Assembly: GCA_004375885.1 (NCBI GenBank)
Contig: SOJG01000114.1
Coordinates: forward strand, 1 to 5,016
DNA from: Dehalococcoidia bacterium
GTDB lineage: Bacteria > Chloroflexota > Dehalococcoidia > GIF9 > AB-539-J10
DNA: 5,016 bases
Reading direction: 5' to 3'
The translations under genes were made by a program, and so were the position numbers. Below the pieces are notes generated by a model. The model made no database searches and was not told where the DNA came from. It worked only from the letters and a program-made list of their open reading frames with translations. Of this stretch, positions 1 through 5,016 are shown piece after piece; positions within the stretch are counted from its first letter, which is position 1, and each line of letters starts with the position of its first letter.

Positions 1-470
1 GCATCCTTGGTGGCATTGCGCTGGCTATCATTGAAGTAGGCTGGCACCGTAATGACAGCGTCGGTGACCTTCTCCCCAAGATAAGCCTCAGCATCAGACC
101 TCAGTTTCTGCAATATCATGGCTGATATCTCCTGGGGACTGGATTCCTTGCCTCCCATCACCACCCGGCAATCGCCATTGGAGGCCTCGGTAATCTTATA
201 TGGCAGGCGCTTTATATCGTCTTGCACAATAGTGTCTTTATATTTGCGTCCAATGAGGCGCTTGATGCTGAATATAGTATTCTCAGGGTTGATTATTCCC
301 TGACGCTTGGCTAACTCTCCAACCAATCTTTCCCCGGTTTTACCTATTGCTACCACTGAGGGGACAAGATTGCCTCCTTCAGCACTGGGTATGATCTTAG
401 GGTCGCCCCCCTCTATCACCGCCGCTGCACTTAAGGTCGTGCCCAGGTCAATTCCTATTGCTCTGCCCAT
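1..470 (-). CDS. dnaK: Molecular chaperone DnaK (Hsp70), N-terminal part, cut by the window edge
   Basis: DnaK is the ATP-dependent cytoplasmic Hsp70 that binds exposed hydrophobic peptide segments, working with DnaJ and GrpE. The frame reads from an ATG at 470 to the left edge with no stop, giving about 156 residues of the actin-like ATPase domain. Visible landmarks are the phosphate-1 loop IDLGTT (residues 7-12), the FSIKRLIG stretch with catalytic K70-R71, and VITVPAYFNDSQR (139-151). All align with E. coli DnaK numbering without apparent gaps (D8, T11, K70, P143, Y145, R151). E. coli N13, just after the phosphate loop, is L13 here, and the following residues are AAAV. The start is supported by an AAGGAG 8 nt upstream. 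It overlaps the end of grpE by 16 nt and is the third gene of the hrcA operon. The substrate-binding domain lies outside the window. Identity is essentially certain. Confidence 0.97.
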   Translation of the reverse strand, partial: MGRAIGIDLGTTLSAAAVIEGGDPKIIPSAEGGNLVPSVVAIGKTGERLVGELAKRQGIINPENTIFSIKRLIGRKYKDTIVQDDIKRLPYKITEASNGDCRVVMGGKESSPQEISAMILQKLRSDAEAYLGEKVTDAVITVPAYFNDSQRNATKD

Positions 471-1021
471 TTCTGATTCTCCTTCTTATTCCTTTGCCCT
501 TGTTTTCGTTTCTCTTCTCCCTTGCCAACCACCACCAGGCTAGGACGAATCACCCTTTCTTTAAATTTGTAGCCTTTCTGCGTCTCCTCAATCACCATCC
601 CCTCCTCCCCCTCCTGTTGCATTACGGCTTCGTGCAGGCGAGGATCAAAGTCTCCCCCTCTAGCCTCAATACAGGCTAGTCCTTGCGCCTCCAGTATCGC
701 CCTGAGTTTATTATAGATGAGCCTGATGCCTTCAGTCCAGTTTGATTCACCCAGCTCAGCAGGCATTGAGGCGAAAGCTCTCTCCAGGTCATCCATAACA
801 GGGAGCAGGCTACAGATAAGCGCGCCACTCGCACATTCAGCAATGTCCCTTTTGTCCTGCTCACTACGTTTCTTATAATTGGCGAAATCGGCCTGACATC
901 TTTGCCAACTGGCTAGGTATTGCTCTGCCTTCTCCTTCTGCTCGGCCAGAGCTTGCCGAAACGTTTCTATGTCCTCAATTTGCTCGATTCCTACTTTGGC
1001 CGCCTCGTCACTGTCAGACAA
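455..1021 (-). CDS. grpE: Nucleotide exchange factor GrpE
   Basis: GrpE is the cytoplasmic homodimeric co-chaperone that drives ADP release from DnaK and so resets its substrate cycle. The 188-residue product has the family layout. An acidic N-terminus leads into a long charged helical, coiled-coil-like stretch (about 10-65, containing DFANYKKRSEQD). The four-helix region follows with LLPVMDDLERA (72-82), then the C-terminal beta domain with FDPRLHEAV (125-133) and GYKFKERVIRPSLVVV (150-165), matching the GrpE signature. After this comes a basic tail of about 22 residues rich in Lys, Arg and Gln, a little longer than needed for the fold; its last codons overlap dnaK. The start codon is TTG, chosen because a near-perfect AAAGGAGGT sits 7 nt upstream and no better in-frame start exists. 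It lies 13 nt after hrcA, in the same operon. Confidence 0.97.
   Translation of the reverse strand: MSDSDEAAKVGIEQIEDIETFRQALAEQKEKAEQYLASWQRCQADFANYKKRSEQDKRDIAECASGALICSLLPVMDDLERAFASMPAELGESNWTEGIRLIYNKLRAILEAQGLACIEARGGDFDPRLHEAVMQQEGEEGMVIEETQKGYKFKERVIRPSLVVVGKGEEKRKQGQRNKKENQKWAEQ
479..484 (-). promoter_or_regulatory. Ribosome binding site of dnaK, inside the grpE coding sequence
   Basis: The minus strand reads AAGGAG 8 nt before the dnaK ATG. The site lies within the final codons of grpE (it encodes Lys-Glu near the C-terminus), so ribosomes finishing grpE pass over it. This fixes the dnaK start and is consistent with translational coupling, which is an inference. Confidence 0.8.
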
Positions 1022-1027
1022 CGCTGT

Positions 1028-1036
1028 ACCTCCTTT
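1028..1036 (-). promoter_or_regulatory. Strong ribosome binding site deciding the TTG start of grpE
   Basis: The minus strand reads AAAGGAGGT, with the AGGAGG core at 1034-1029 and 7 nt to the TTG at 1021. This is close to full complementarity with the 16S rRNA tail. Its first two bases are the last two of the hrcA stop codon TAA, so hrcA termination and grpE initiation are physically adjacent. Confidence 0.85.
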
Positions 1037-2051
1037 AGATATACTCCGCCACCGAGTTGCTTAGCAATGCCGTGAGGCAGTTAAGCGAAGAGATAGCCTT
1101 GACGTAGTCCATTCGTTTTGGACCGATCACCCCCACAATACCACTAGCCTTGTCGGGTACCCCATACCGACCGGTTATTAAACTCAGGTCCTGTAATGCT
1201 GGCTCCGGGTTCTCTTCACCGATGACTACCCTCACCCCTCCCCTGCCAAACTCCTGGGAAAAGATACTCCTAAGCCAATCCTCTCCTTCCAATAGCTCCA
1301 AGATCTGGAGCATTCCAGGACCGCCGGTAAACTCTGGTTGACTCAGCAGCAAACGCAGTCCTTCAAGATAAGGCTCACCGAATTCTAGTTTGTCTTCAGC
1401 AGCTATCGTCTCTGCCAGACACTGTGATATTTGCCGTTCTTCGGAAGAGAGTCCCTCCTGTCTGGCCAGAATCTCGGTGCCCGTCATCCCTTCATAAATG
1501 CTAGTAAGTCTGTTAGCCATCTTTGTTAGCTCATCCTGACTAACCTTTCTATTGAAGGATAAGACCTGCCGCCGTATCTTCGCTTCATACAGAATCACGA
1601 CCAGCAAGGACACAAAATCCTGCAAGGCTACCAAATCGAGATGCTTGAAGCGACAGCGAACCGCTTTGGGCGAGGTTATCACCACCAGGTTATGAACAAG
1701 GTCTGCCAGAAACCCTGCCACTGTCTTTAGCCATTGCTCTAGCTCTTCTTGGGCGTCCTGGAACATCCGATGAAGTAGATATTGCTCAACATAGGGGAGT
1801 TCAACGTCCCCCTCTATCGATTCCACGTAATAGCGGTAAGCCCTATCAGTAGGCACGCTGCCGGCAGAACGGTGAGGGCGAACAACATATCCTTCTTGTT
1901 CTAGATATGCCGTATCATTGCGGATAGTAGCCGGGCTGACCCTCAAGCCATGCTTCGCCACGATAGCATTTGAAGCTACCGGCACCGCTGTGGTGATATA
2001 CTCCTCAATTATCACCCTGAGAACGGTTTCTCTTCTGTCCCTTACAGCCAT
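1035..2051 (-). CDS. hrcA: Heat-inducible transcriptional repressor HrcA
   Basis: HrcA is a dimeric DNA-binding repressor that holds class I heat-shock operons off by binding CIRCE; in known systems its activity depends on GroEL. The 338-residue product is of normal family length. The N-terminal winged helix contains the recognition segment VSPATIRND (38-46) and the wing RPHRSAGSVPTDRAYRYYV (58-76). A GAF-like middle domain follows, and the C-terminus carries the family signature GVIGPKRMDY (307-316) followed by KAISSLN. The wing reads SAGSVPTD where SAGRVPTD is usual. The ATG at 2051 directly abuts the CIRCE element, and a GGGAAGAG-like purine stretch inside that element is the only ribosome-binding candidate. 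It is the first gene of the hrcA-grpE-dnaK operon, so it is almost certainly autoregulated. Confidence 0.97.
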   Translation of the reverse strand: MAVRDRRETVLRVIIEEYITTAVPVASNAIVAKHGLRVSPATIRNDTAYLEQEGYVVRPHRSAGSVPTDRAYRYYVESIEGDVELPYVEQYLLHRMFQDAQEELEQWLKTVAGFLADLVHNLVVITSPKAVRCRFKHLDLVALQDFVSLLVVILYEAKIRRQVLSFNRKVSQDELTKMANRLTSIYEGMTGTEILARQEGLSSEERQISQCLAETIAAEDKLEFGEPYLEGLRLLLSQPEFTGGPGMLQILELLEGEDWLRSIFSQEFGRGGVRVVIGEENPEPALQDLSLITGRYGVPDKASGIVGVIGPKRMDYVKAISSLNCLTALLSNSVAEYI

Positions 2052-2078
2052 TTAGCACTCTTCCCTTTTGACTGCTAA
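2052..2078. promoter_or_regulatory. CIRCE operator (HrcA binding site)
   Basis: On the plus strand the left arm TTAGCACTC (2052-2060) matches the CIRCE consensus fully. A 9-nt spacer follows, then GACTGCTAA (2070-2078), which matches the right-arm consensus GAGTGCTAA at 8 of 9 positions. Spacing is exactly the canonical N9. The element touches the hrcA ATG with no gap, covers the predicted transcription start (about 2070), and its outer edge overlaps the -10 box by two bases. HrcA bound here should block initiation. Since the spacer on the minus strand is AAAAGGGAA, the same element also holds the hrcA ribosome-binding region. Confidence 0.95.
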
Positions 2079-2105
2079 TCTACCACTATGAACGCAGTAT
2101 GTCAA
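2077..2105 (-). promoter_or_regulatory. Sigma70-type promoter of the hrcA-grpE-dnaK operon
   Basis: On the minus strand a perfect -35 TTGACA (2105-2100) is followed by a 17-nt spacer and -10 TAGATT (2082-2077, 4 of 6 consensus positions). The predicted transcription start is near 2070, inside CIRCE, giving a leader of only about 19 nt before the hrcA ATG. The overlap with CIRCE explains repression in the usual HrcA manner. Confidence 0.75.
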
Positions 2106-2113
2106 TTGGGCTG

Positions 2114-2142
2114 TTGATAAGTTCTGCGGAGGTCAGTATAGT
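2114..2142 (+). promoter_or_regulatory. Sigma70-type promoter reading towards the MFS transporter
   Basis: The plus strand has -35 TTGATA (2114-2119, 5 of 6), a 17-nt spacer and -10 TATAGT (2137-2142, 5 of 6). The predicted start is near 2149. It stands back to back with the hrcA promoter, with only 8 bp between the two -35 boxes. No operator was recognised over this promoter. Confidence 0.65.
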
Positions 2143-2165
2143 ATCACAGAGCATCTGAGGAGAAA

Positions 2166-2206
2166 ATCCCAGGTAGGCCCCAATTCTCTGACATGCTACC
2201 CGGGAT
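2166..2206 (+). other. Imperfect inverted repeat (hairpin) in the transporter leader
   Basis: The arm at 2166-2176 pairs with 2196-2206: 10 Watson-Crick pairs and one A·C mismatch around a 19-nt loop. It lies downstream of the predicted transporter transcription start. The far-upstream ATG at 2193 falls in its loop. On the plus strand a T7 run follows only after 9 nt (2216-2222). On the minus strand the stem runs straight into TTTTCTCC, which resembles a weak intrinsic terminator. It could be a leader hairpin, a palindromic operator, or a terminator for antisense transcription towards hrcA. Confidence 0.45.
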
Positions 2207-2220
2207 GGACATCTGTTTTT

Positions 2221-2248
2221 TTCAGGGCCATCGCGCACTGTCCCTGAA
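2221..2248 (+). other. Second leader hairpin, 7-bp perfect stem
   Basis: TTCAGGG (2221-2227) is the exact reverse complement of CCCTGAA (2242-2248), with a 14-nt loop. The two T residues at the foot of the stem are the end of the T7 run, so the run precedes the hairpin and this is not a plus-strand terminator. With the hairpin at 2166-2206 it makes a structured leader. A 7-bp stem can occur by chance, so its function is uncertain. Confidence 0.3.
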
Positions 2249-2282
2249 CTCAAAGCTCAATCTGGCAAGTGCCGCAGGTTTT

Positions 2283-3536
2283 ATGACCAGAGCACTCAGT
2301 CCCTTCTATGGATGGTGGATAGTAGCGGCCTCGGCCATCATTTTACTGCTGGCTGGTGGGGTAGGCTACTACACGTTTGGAGCTTTCTTCACTCCGCTCG
2401 TAGATGAGTTCGAATGGAACAGAGCCCAGATATCACTCAGCATGTCCATAATGGGCCTGGTAGGCCTTGCGGGTCCCCTGTTCGGAATGTGGGTAGATAG
2501 GTACGGCGCCAGAAGAGTAATGATCCCGGGAGCCCTTGTTATGGGCCTCTCCTTTGCCTGCCTGGGTTTCACATCCTCCATCTACTATTTCTACGCCATG
2601 TATTTTGTCGTGGCTGTCGGGCAGATGGCTATTTTGCACATCCCTGTGTTAACGCTGGTATCCCAATGGTTCGAAAAGAGGAGAGGCCTGGCCACAGGAA
2701 TCTCGGTGGCTGGACTTGGGCTGGGCGGGATGATCATGCTGCCGCTATCCGCACATCTCATCTCCGTGCTGGGCTGGCAGTGGACATACCGCATTCTTGG
2801 GGCAGCAGTATGTGCTGTTCTCGTCCCGCTCATCATTCTGGTCATCAGGGATAGTCCCCGTGACATCGGCATGTTGCCCGACGGTGAAAAACACGTCGAC
2901 CGGGAAGGTCATCAAAGGATGCCCCTGTCAGATAGCAGTATGCAGATACCAAGATGGACTCTGTCCAGCGCCTTGCGGACACCAACCTTCTGGCTTCTGG
3001 TTGCATCCTTTACGCTGGTTTTTGTGGGTACCTCTTCACTAATCGCCCACGCCGTGCCCTTCTTTGTGGGGCAGGGATTCAGCAATCAGGTGGCTTCAAC
3101 TATCCTCGGCAGCACAGTCGGAGTCAGCATCCTGGGGAGGATCAGCACCGGCCATCTATCTGACAGAGTACCGGTCAAGTATGTGGCCGCCCTATTCTTC
3201 ATGCTCCAGGCGGGCGGGCTACTGCTCCTTATTGTCCCGGGAACACAGGTCAGCATTCCCGCATTTGTGATTGTCTTGGGTCTGGCTATGGGCGGACTGT
3301 TTGTTCTGGAACCACTGGTGATAAGGGAGTATTTCGGGCTGGACTCTTTTGCGTCTATTTACGGTGGACTATGGGCATTTGAGACACTAGGCTGGGGAGC
3401 AGGTCCATATATCACCGGTTACATATTCGATAAAACTGGAAGCTACAATACAGCCTTCATTGCCTTCATCTTTGCTACCCTCTTAGCCACCGTGCTTGTA
3501 CTGCTCGTTCGCCGTCCCCGATTATCGGCTACATAA
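2283..3536 (+). CDS. Major facilitator superfamily (MFS_1) transporter, substrate unknown
   Basis: This is an inner-membrane secondary carrier of 417 residues, the usual MFS length, with about twelve hydrophobic segments in two halves. The first helix begins with FYGWWIVAAS, typical of the monocarboxylate/oxalate-formate-like MFS branch. Motif A is intact between helices 2 and 3 (G68...D72-R73...R77-R78), and its half-repeat lies between helices 8 and 9 (GRISTGHLSDR, 285-295). A hydrophilic central loop at about 190-228 contains RDSPRDIGMLPDG, a common linker in this group. The same frame is open back to an ATG at 2193, but the 30 extra residues are polar, lie in a structured leader and have no ribosome-binding site. 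The ATG at 2283 places the first helix where homologues have it, though its own AGGT is weak and close. The gene diverges from hrcA; glyA follows 140 nt downstream. The substrate cannot be read from the sequence; organic acids are a guess. Confidence 0.88.
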   Translation: MTRALSPFYGWWIVAASAIILLLAGGVGYYTFGAFFTPLVDEFEWNRAQISLSMSIMGLVGLAGPLFGMWVDRYGARRVMIPGALVMGLSFACLGFTSSIYYFYAMYFVVAVGQMAILHIPVLTLVSQWFEKRRGLATGISVAGLGLGGMIMLPLSAHLISVLGWQWTYRILGAAVCAVLVPLIILVIRDSPRDIGMLPDGEKHVDREGHQRMPLSDSSMQIPRWTLSSALRTPTFWLLVASFTLVFVGTSSLIAHAVPFFVGQGFSNQVASTILGSTVGVSILGRISTGHLSDRVPVKYVAALFFMLQAGGLLLLIVPGTQVSIPAFVIVLGLAMGGLFVLEPLVIREYFGLDSFASIYGGLWAFETLGWGAGPYITGYIFDKTGSYNTAFIAFIFATLLATVLVLLVRRPRLSAT

Positions 3537-3635
3537 GAGCGGTATCAATGCGATTATGGCCAGAACGACATATAAGACATTGACCGGGACGAACACAGAG
3601 CTATCCCTTGCATCCAGTTCGATCGGGCCTTGTCG

Positions 3636-3664
3636 TTGACCGACAACCAAATATCCAGTACCAT
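3636..3664 (+). promoter_or_regulatory. Possible weak promoter just upstream of the glyA GTG start
   Basis: TTGACC (3636-3641, 5 of 6 to the -35 consensus) is followed by a 17-nt spacer and TACCAT (3659-3664, 4 of 6 to the -10 consensus). Transcription would begin near 3671, leaving a leader of only a few bases before the GTG at 3677. The rest of 3537-3676 shows no clear terminator. A lone TATAAG at 3571-3576 has no partner -35. Read-through from the transporter is equally possible. Confidence 0.3.
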
Positions 3665-3676
3665 TATGACACCGAC

Positions 3677-4933
3677 GTGAAAACCGCGAACACATCTTCA
3701 CTGGCGCAACGTGATAGCAAAGCAGCTACAATCCTGAACCTGGAAGCGGAGAGACAGGCAAGCACCATAAATCTCATCGCCTCTGAAAATCATGCCAGCC
3801 GGGCAGTGCTCGAAGCTCAGGGCTCGGTACTGACTGACAAGTATGCTGAAGGATACCCGGGCCGCCGCTACTACAGTGGCTGCATCCACATAGACGAGAT
3901 TGAGAACCTGGCTGTTGAAAGGGCCAGGAAGCTCTTCAAGGCAGAGCATGCCAACGTCCAGGCTCATAGCGGGAGCCAAGCCAATATGGCAGCCTATTCA
4001 ACACTACTGGAACACGGAGACACTGTCATGGGGATGAGCCTCAGCCATGGCGGGCATCTCACCCATGGCGCTAAGGTCAACTTCTCCGGAAAATGGTACA
4101 ACTTCGTTCCTTATGGAGTGGACCGGAAGACTGAGATGCTTAACTATGATGAGATCGAGAAGCTGGCTCTGGAACACAAGCCTGAGCTAATAGTAGTCGG
4201 GGCCAGCAGCTACTCCCGCATTGTCGATTTTGAGAGGCTTGGGCATATCGCTGATAGGGCGGGTGCCAAGCTGCTGGCTGACATGGCCCACATAGCGGGG
4301 ATAGTAGCTGCTGGATTGCATCCCTCTCCTGTGCGCTATGCCCACGTTAGCACATCCACCACCCACAAGACGTTACGGGGACCCAGGGGCGGCTTGATCC
4401 TGTGCAAAAGGGAGATGGCTTCAGCTATTGATGCCGCAGTGTTCCCCGGGATCCAGGGCGGTCCGGCCATGCATGCAATCGCCGCCAAAGCCGTCTGCTT
4501 CTTTGAAGCCATGCAGCCCGAGTTCGTTCACTACCAAGAGTTGGTGCTCGAGAATGCCCGCACCTTGGCTTCCGAACTCCAGAGGCAGGGGATGCGTATC
4601 GTCTCCGGCGGCACAGATAACCACATTGTCCTGGTCGACCTTTCCCCTCAGGGGATCACCGGCAGGGATGCCGAGCAAGCTCTGGAAGCAACAGGGATCA
4701 CAGTGAATAGAAATACCATTCCTTTCGACCCCCGTCCAGCGCCGATCGCCAGCGGTATCAGGCTGGGCACTCCGGCGGTGACCACGAGGGGCTTTGGCGC
4801 AGAGGAGATGAGACGCGTCGCTTCTCTCATCATCAAGGTTCTTTCTTCCGCGGCGGACAAGCGTACACAGGAACAAGTTCGCCTGGAGATCCGGGACCTG
4901 TGCCAGCAGTTTCCCATTCCCGGGCTGGCCTGA
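3677..4933 (+). CDS. glyA: Serine hydroxymethyltransferase family protein (GlyA-like)
   Basis: SHMT is a cytoplasmic PLP enzyme that interconverts serine plus tetrahydrofolate with glycine plus methylene-tetrahydrofolate. Numbering from the GTG start (418 residues; E. coli has 417), the sequence shows LIASEN (33-38), YAEGYPGRRYYSG (56-68, with the catalytic Glu at 58), SHGGHLTHG (123-131) and DMAH (202-205). The PLP lysine K231 lies in TTHKTLRGPRGG, and SGIRLGTPAVTTRGF (359-373) holds carboxylate-binding R362. All catalytic residues are present. Some usually conserved positions differ: YYSGCIHID where YYGGCEYVD is common, and VQAHSGSQ for VQPHSGSQ. A TTG at 3608 would add 23 residues; GTG 3677 is preferred because LIASEN then falls at the E. 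coli position, but neither start has a clear Shine-Dalgarno. It is probably SHMT, possibly a paralogue with altered substrate use, such as an alpha-methylserine or allo-threonine aldolase-like enzyme. Confidence 0.92.
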   Translation: MKTANTSSLAQRDSKAATILNLEAERQASTINLIASENHASRAVLEAQGSVLTDKYAEGYPGRRYYSGCIHIDEIENLAVERARKLFKAEHANVQAHSGSQANMAAYSTLLEHGDTVMGMSLSHGGHLTHGAKVNFSGKWYNFVPYGVDRKTEMLNYDEIEKLALEHKPELIVVGASSYSRIVDFERLGHIADRAGAKLLADMAHIAGIVAAGLHPSPVRYAHVSTSTTHKTLRGPRGGLILCKREMASAIDAAVFPGIQGGPAMHAIAAKAVCFFEAMQPEFVHYQELVLENARTLASELQRQGMRIVSGGTDNHIVLVDLSPQGITGRDAEQALEATGITVNRNTIPFDPRPAPIASGIRLGTPAVTTRGFGAEEMRRVASLIIKVLSSAADKRTQEQVRLEIRDLCQQFPIPGLA

Positions 4934-5005
4934 CACATCTTTTCCTCGCCTGATTTCTCTTCGTGCTTCTGCTAAGCCTTCCAGAGAGAGATGACGATGA
5001 TTTCA

Positions 5006-5014
5006 TGCTATAAT
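5006..5014 (+). promoter_or_regulatory. Extended -10 promoter element at the right edge
   Basis: TGCTATAAT (5006-5014) is a perfect extended -10 (TGn plus TATAAT). No good -35 is seen 16-18 nt upstream, which extended -10 promoters do not strictly need. It would serve a gene beyond the window. The rest of 4934-5016 is pyrimidine-rich and shows no gene and no convincing terminator after glyA. Confidence 0.4.
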
Positions 5015-5016
5015 CA

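Noticed and set aside
2135..2140. Second minus-strand -10 (TATACT) for hrcA
   Set aside because: No -35 is present 16-18 nt upstream, and the bases are better explained as part of the plus-strand TATAGT promoter.
2193..2282. N-terminal extension of the MFS protein from the ATG at 2193
   Set aside because: The 30 residues are not membrane-like and precede the point where homologues begin. No Shine-Dalgarno lies at a useful distance, and the ATG sits in the loop of an inverted repeat. It is not fully excluded because the frame is open.
2591..2872. Minus-strand open frame of 93 codons within the MFS gene
   Set aside because: It is antisense to conserved transporter helices and has no recognisable family. 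Other short frames inside the MFS gene, in hrcA (1150-1341) and at 118-303 and 307-543 are shadows of the same kind.
3537..3676. Glycine riboswitch or terminator between the MFS gene and glyA
   Set aside because: I see no tandem glycine-aptamer core and no GC-rich stem followed by a T run, so neither can be supported.
4421..4936. Long minus-strand open frame (171 codons) opposite the end of glyA
   Set aside because: It lies wholly antisense to conserved SHMT sequence including active-site motifs, has no recognisable domain and no ribosome-binding site. It is a shadow of the codon bias of glyA.
4934..5005. Intrinsic terminator after glyA
   Set aside because: TTCTCT and AGAGAG tracts give only weak, distant pairing with no T run behind a stable stem.
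1..5016. Mobile element, CRISPR array, toxin-antitoxin or defence system
   Set aside because: No repeat array, transposase, integrase, terminal inverted repeats or small-gene pairs are visible. All five coding regions are recognisable chromosomal families.

Overview
The window looks like an ordinary stretch of bacterial chromosome, roughly half GC, with two divergent gene groups. Gene content and protein style (CIRCE/HrcA heat-shock control, class-typical HrcA, GrpE and DnaK sequences, an YGWW-type MFS carrier) fit an uncultured Chloroflexota lineage, perhaps Dehalococcoidia. That placement is an impression from protein style and was not tested. No mobile element, CRISPR array, tRNA or rRNA is visible.

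Left half, minus strand (2105 down to 1): a class I heat-shock operon in the order hrcA - grpE - dnaK. A sigma70-type promoter (TTGACA-N17-TAGATT) drives it, and a CIRCE operator lies across the predicted transcription start and directly against the hrcA ATG. HrcA represses at CIRCE. GrpE is the nucleotide-exchange factor for DnaK, and DnaK is the Hsp70 chaperone, which runs off the left edge after about 156 codons. The genes are tightly coupled: 13 nt separate hrcA and grpE, and grpE overlaps dnaK by 16 nt. grpE starts at TTG behind a near-perfect Shine-Dalgarno.

Centre (2079-2282): a compact divergent control region. The -35 boxes of the hrcA promoter and of a strong-looking plus-strand promoter (TTGATA-N17-TATAGT) are only 8 bp apart. 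The plus-strand promoter is followed by a leader of about 130 nt with two inverted repeats around a T7 run.

Right half, plus strand: a 12-helix MFS transporter (2283-3536) of unknown substrate, then a serine hydroxymethyltransferase family gene (glyA, 3677-4933) with intact catalytic residues but several changes at normally conserved positions. The last 83 nt hold no gene, but an extended -10 box (TGCTATAAT) at the right edge suggests a further promoter reading out of the window.

I found no evidence of a new biological system. The points most worth a second look are the CIRCE placed over the hrcA ribosome-binding region, the structured transporter leader, and the divergent SHMT.
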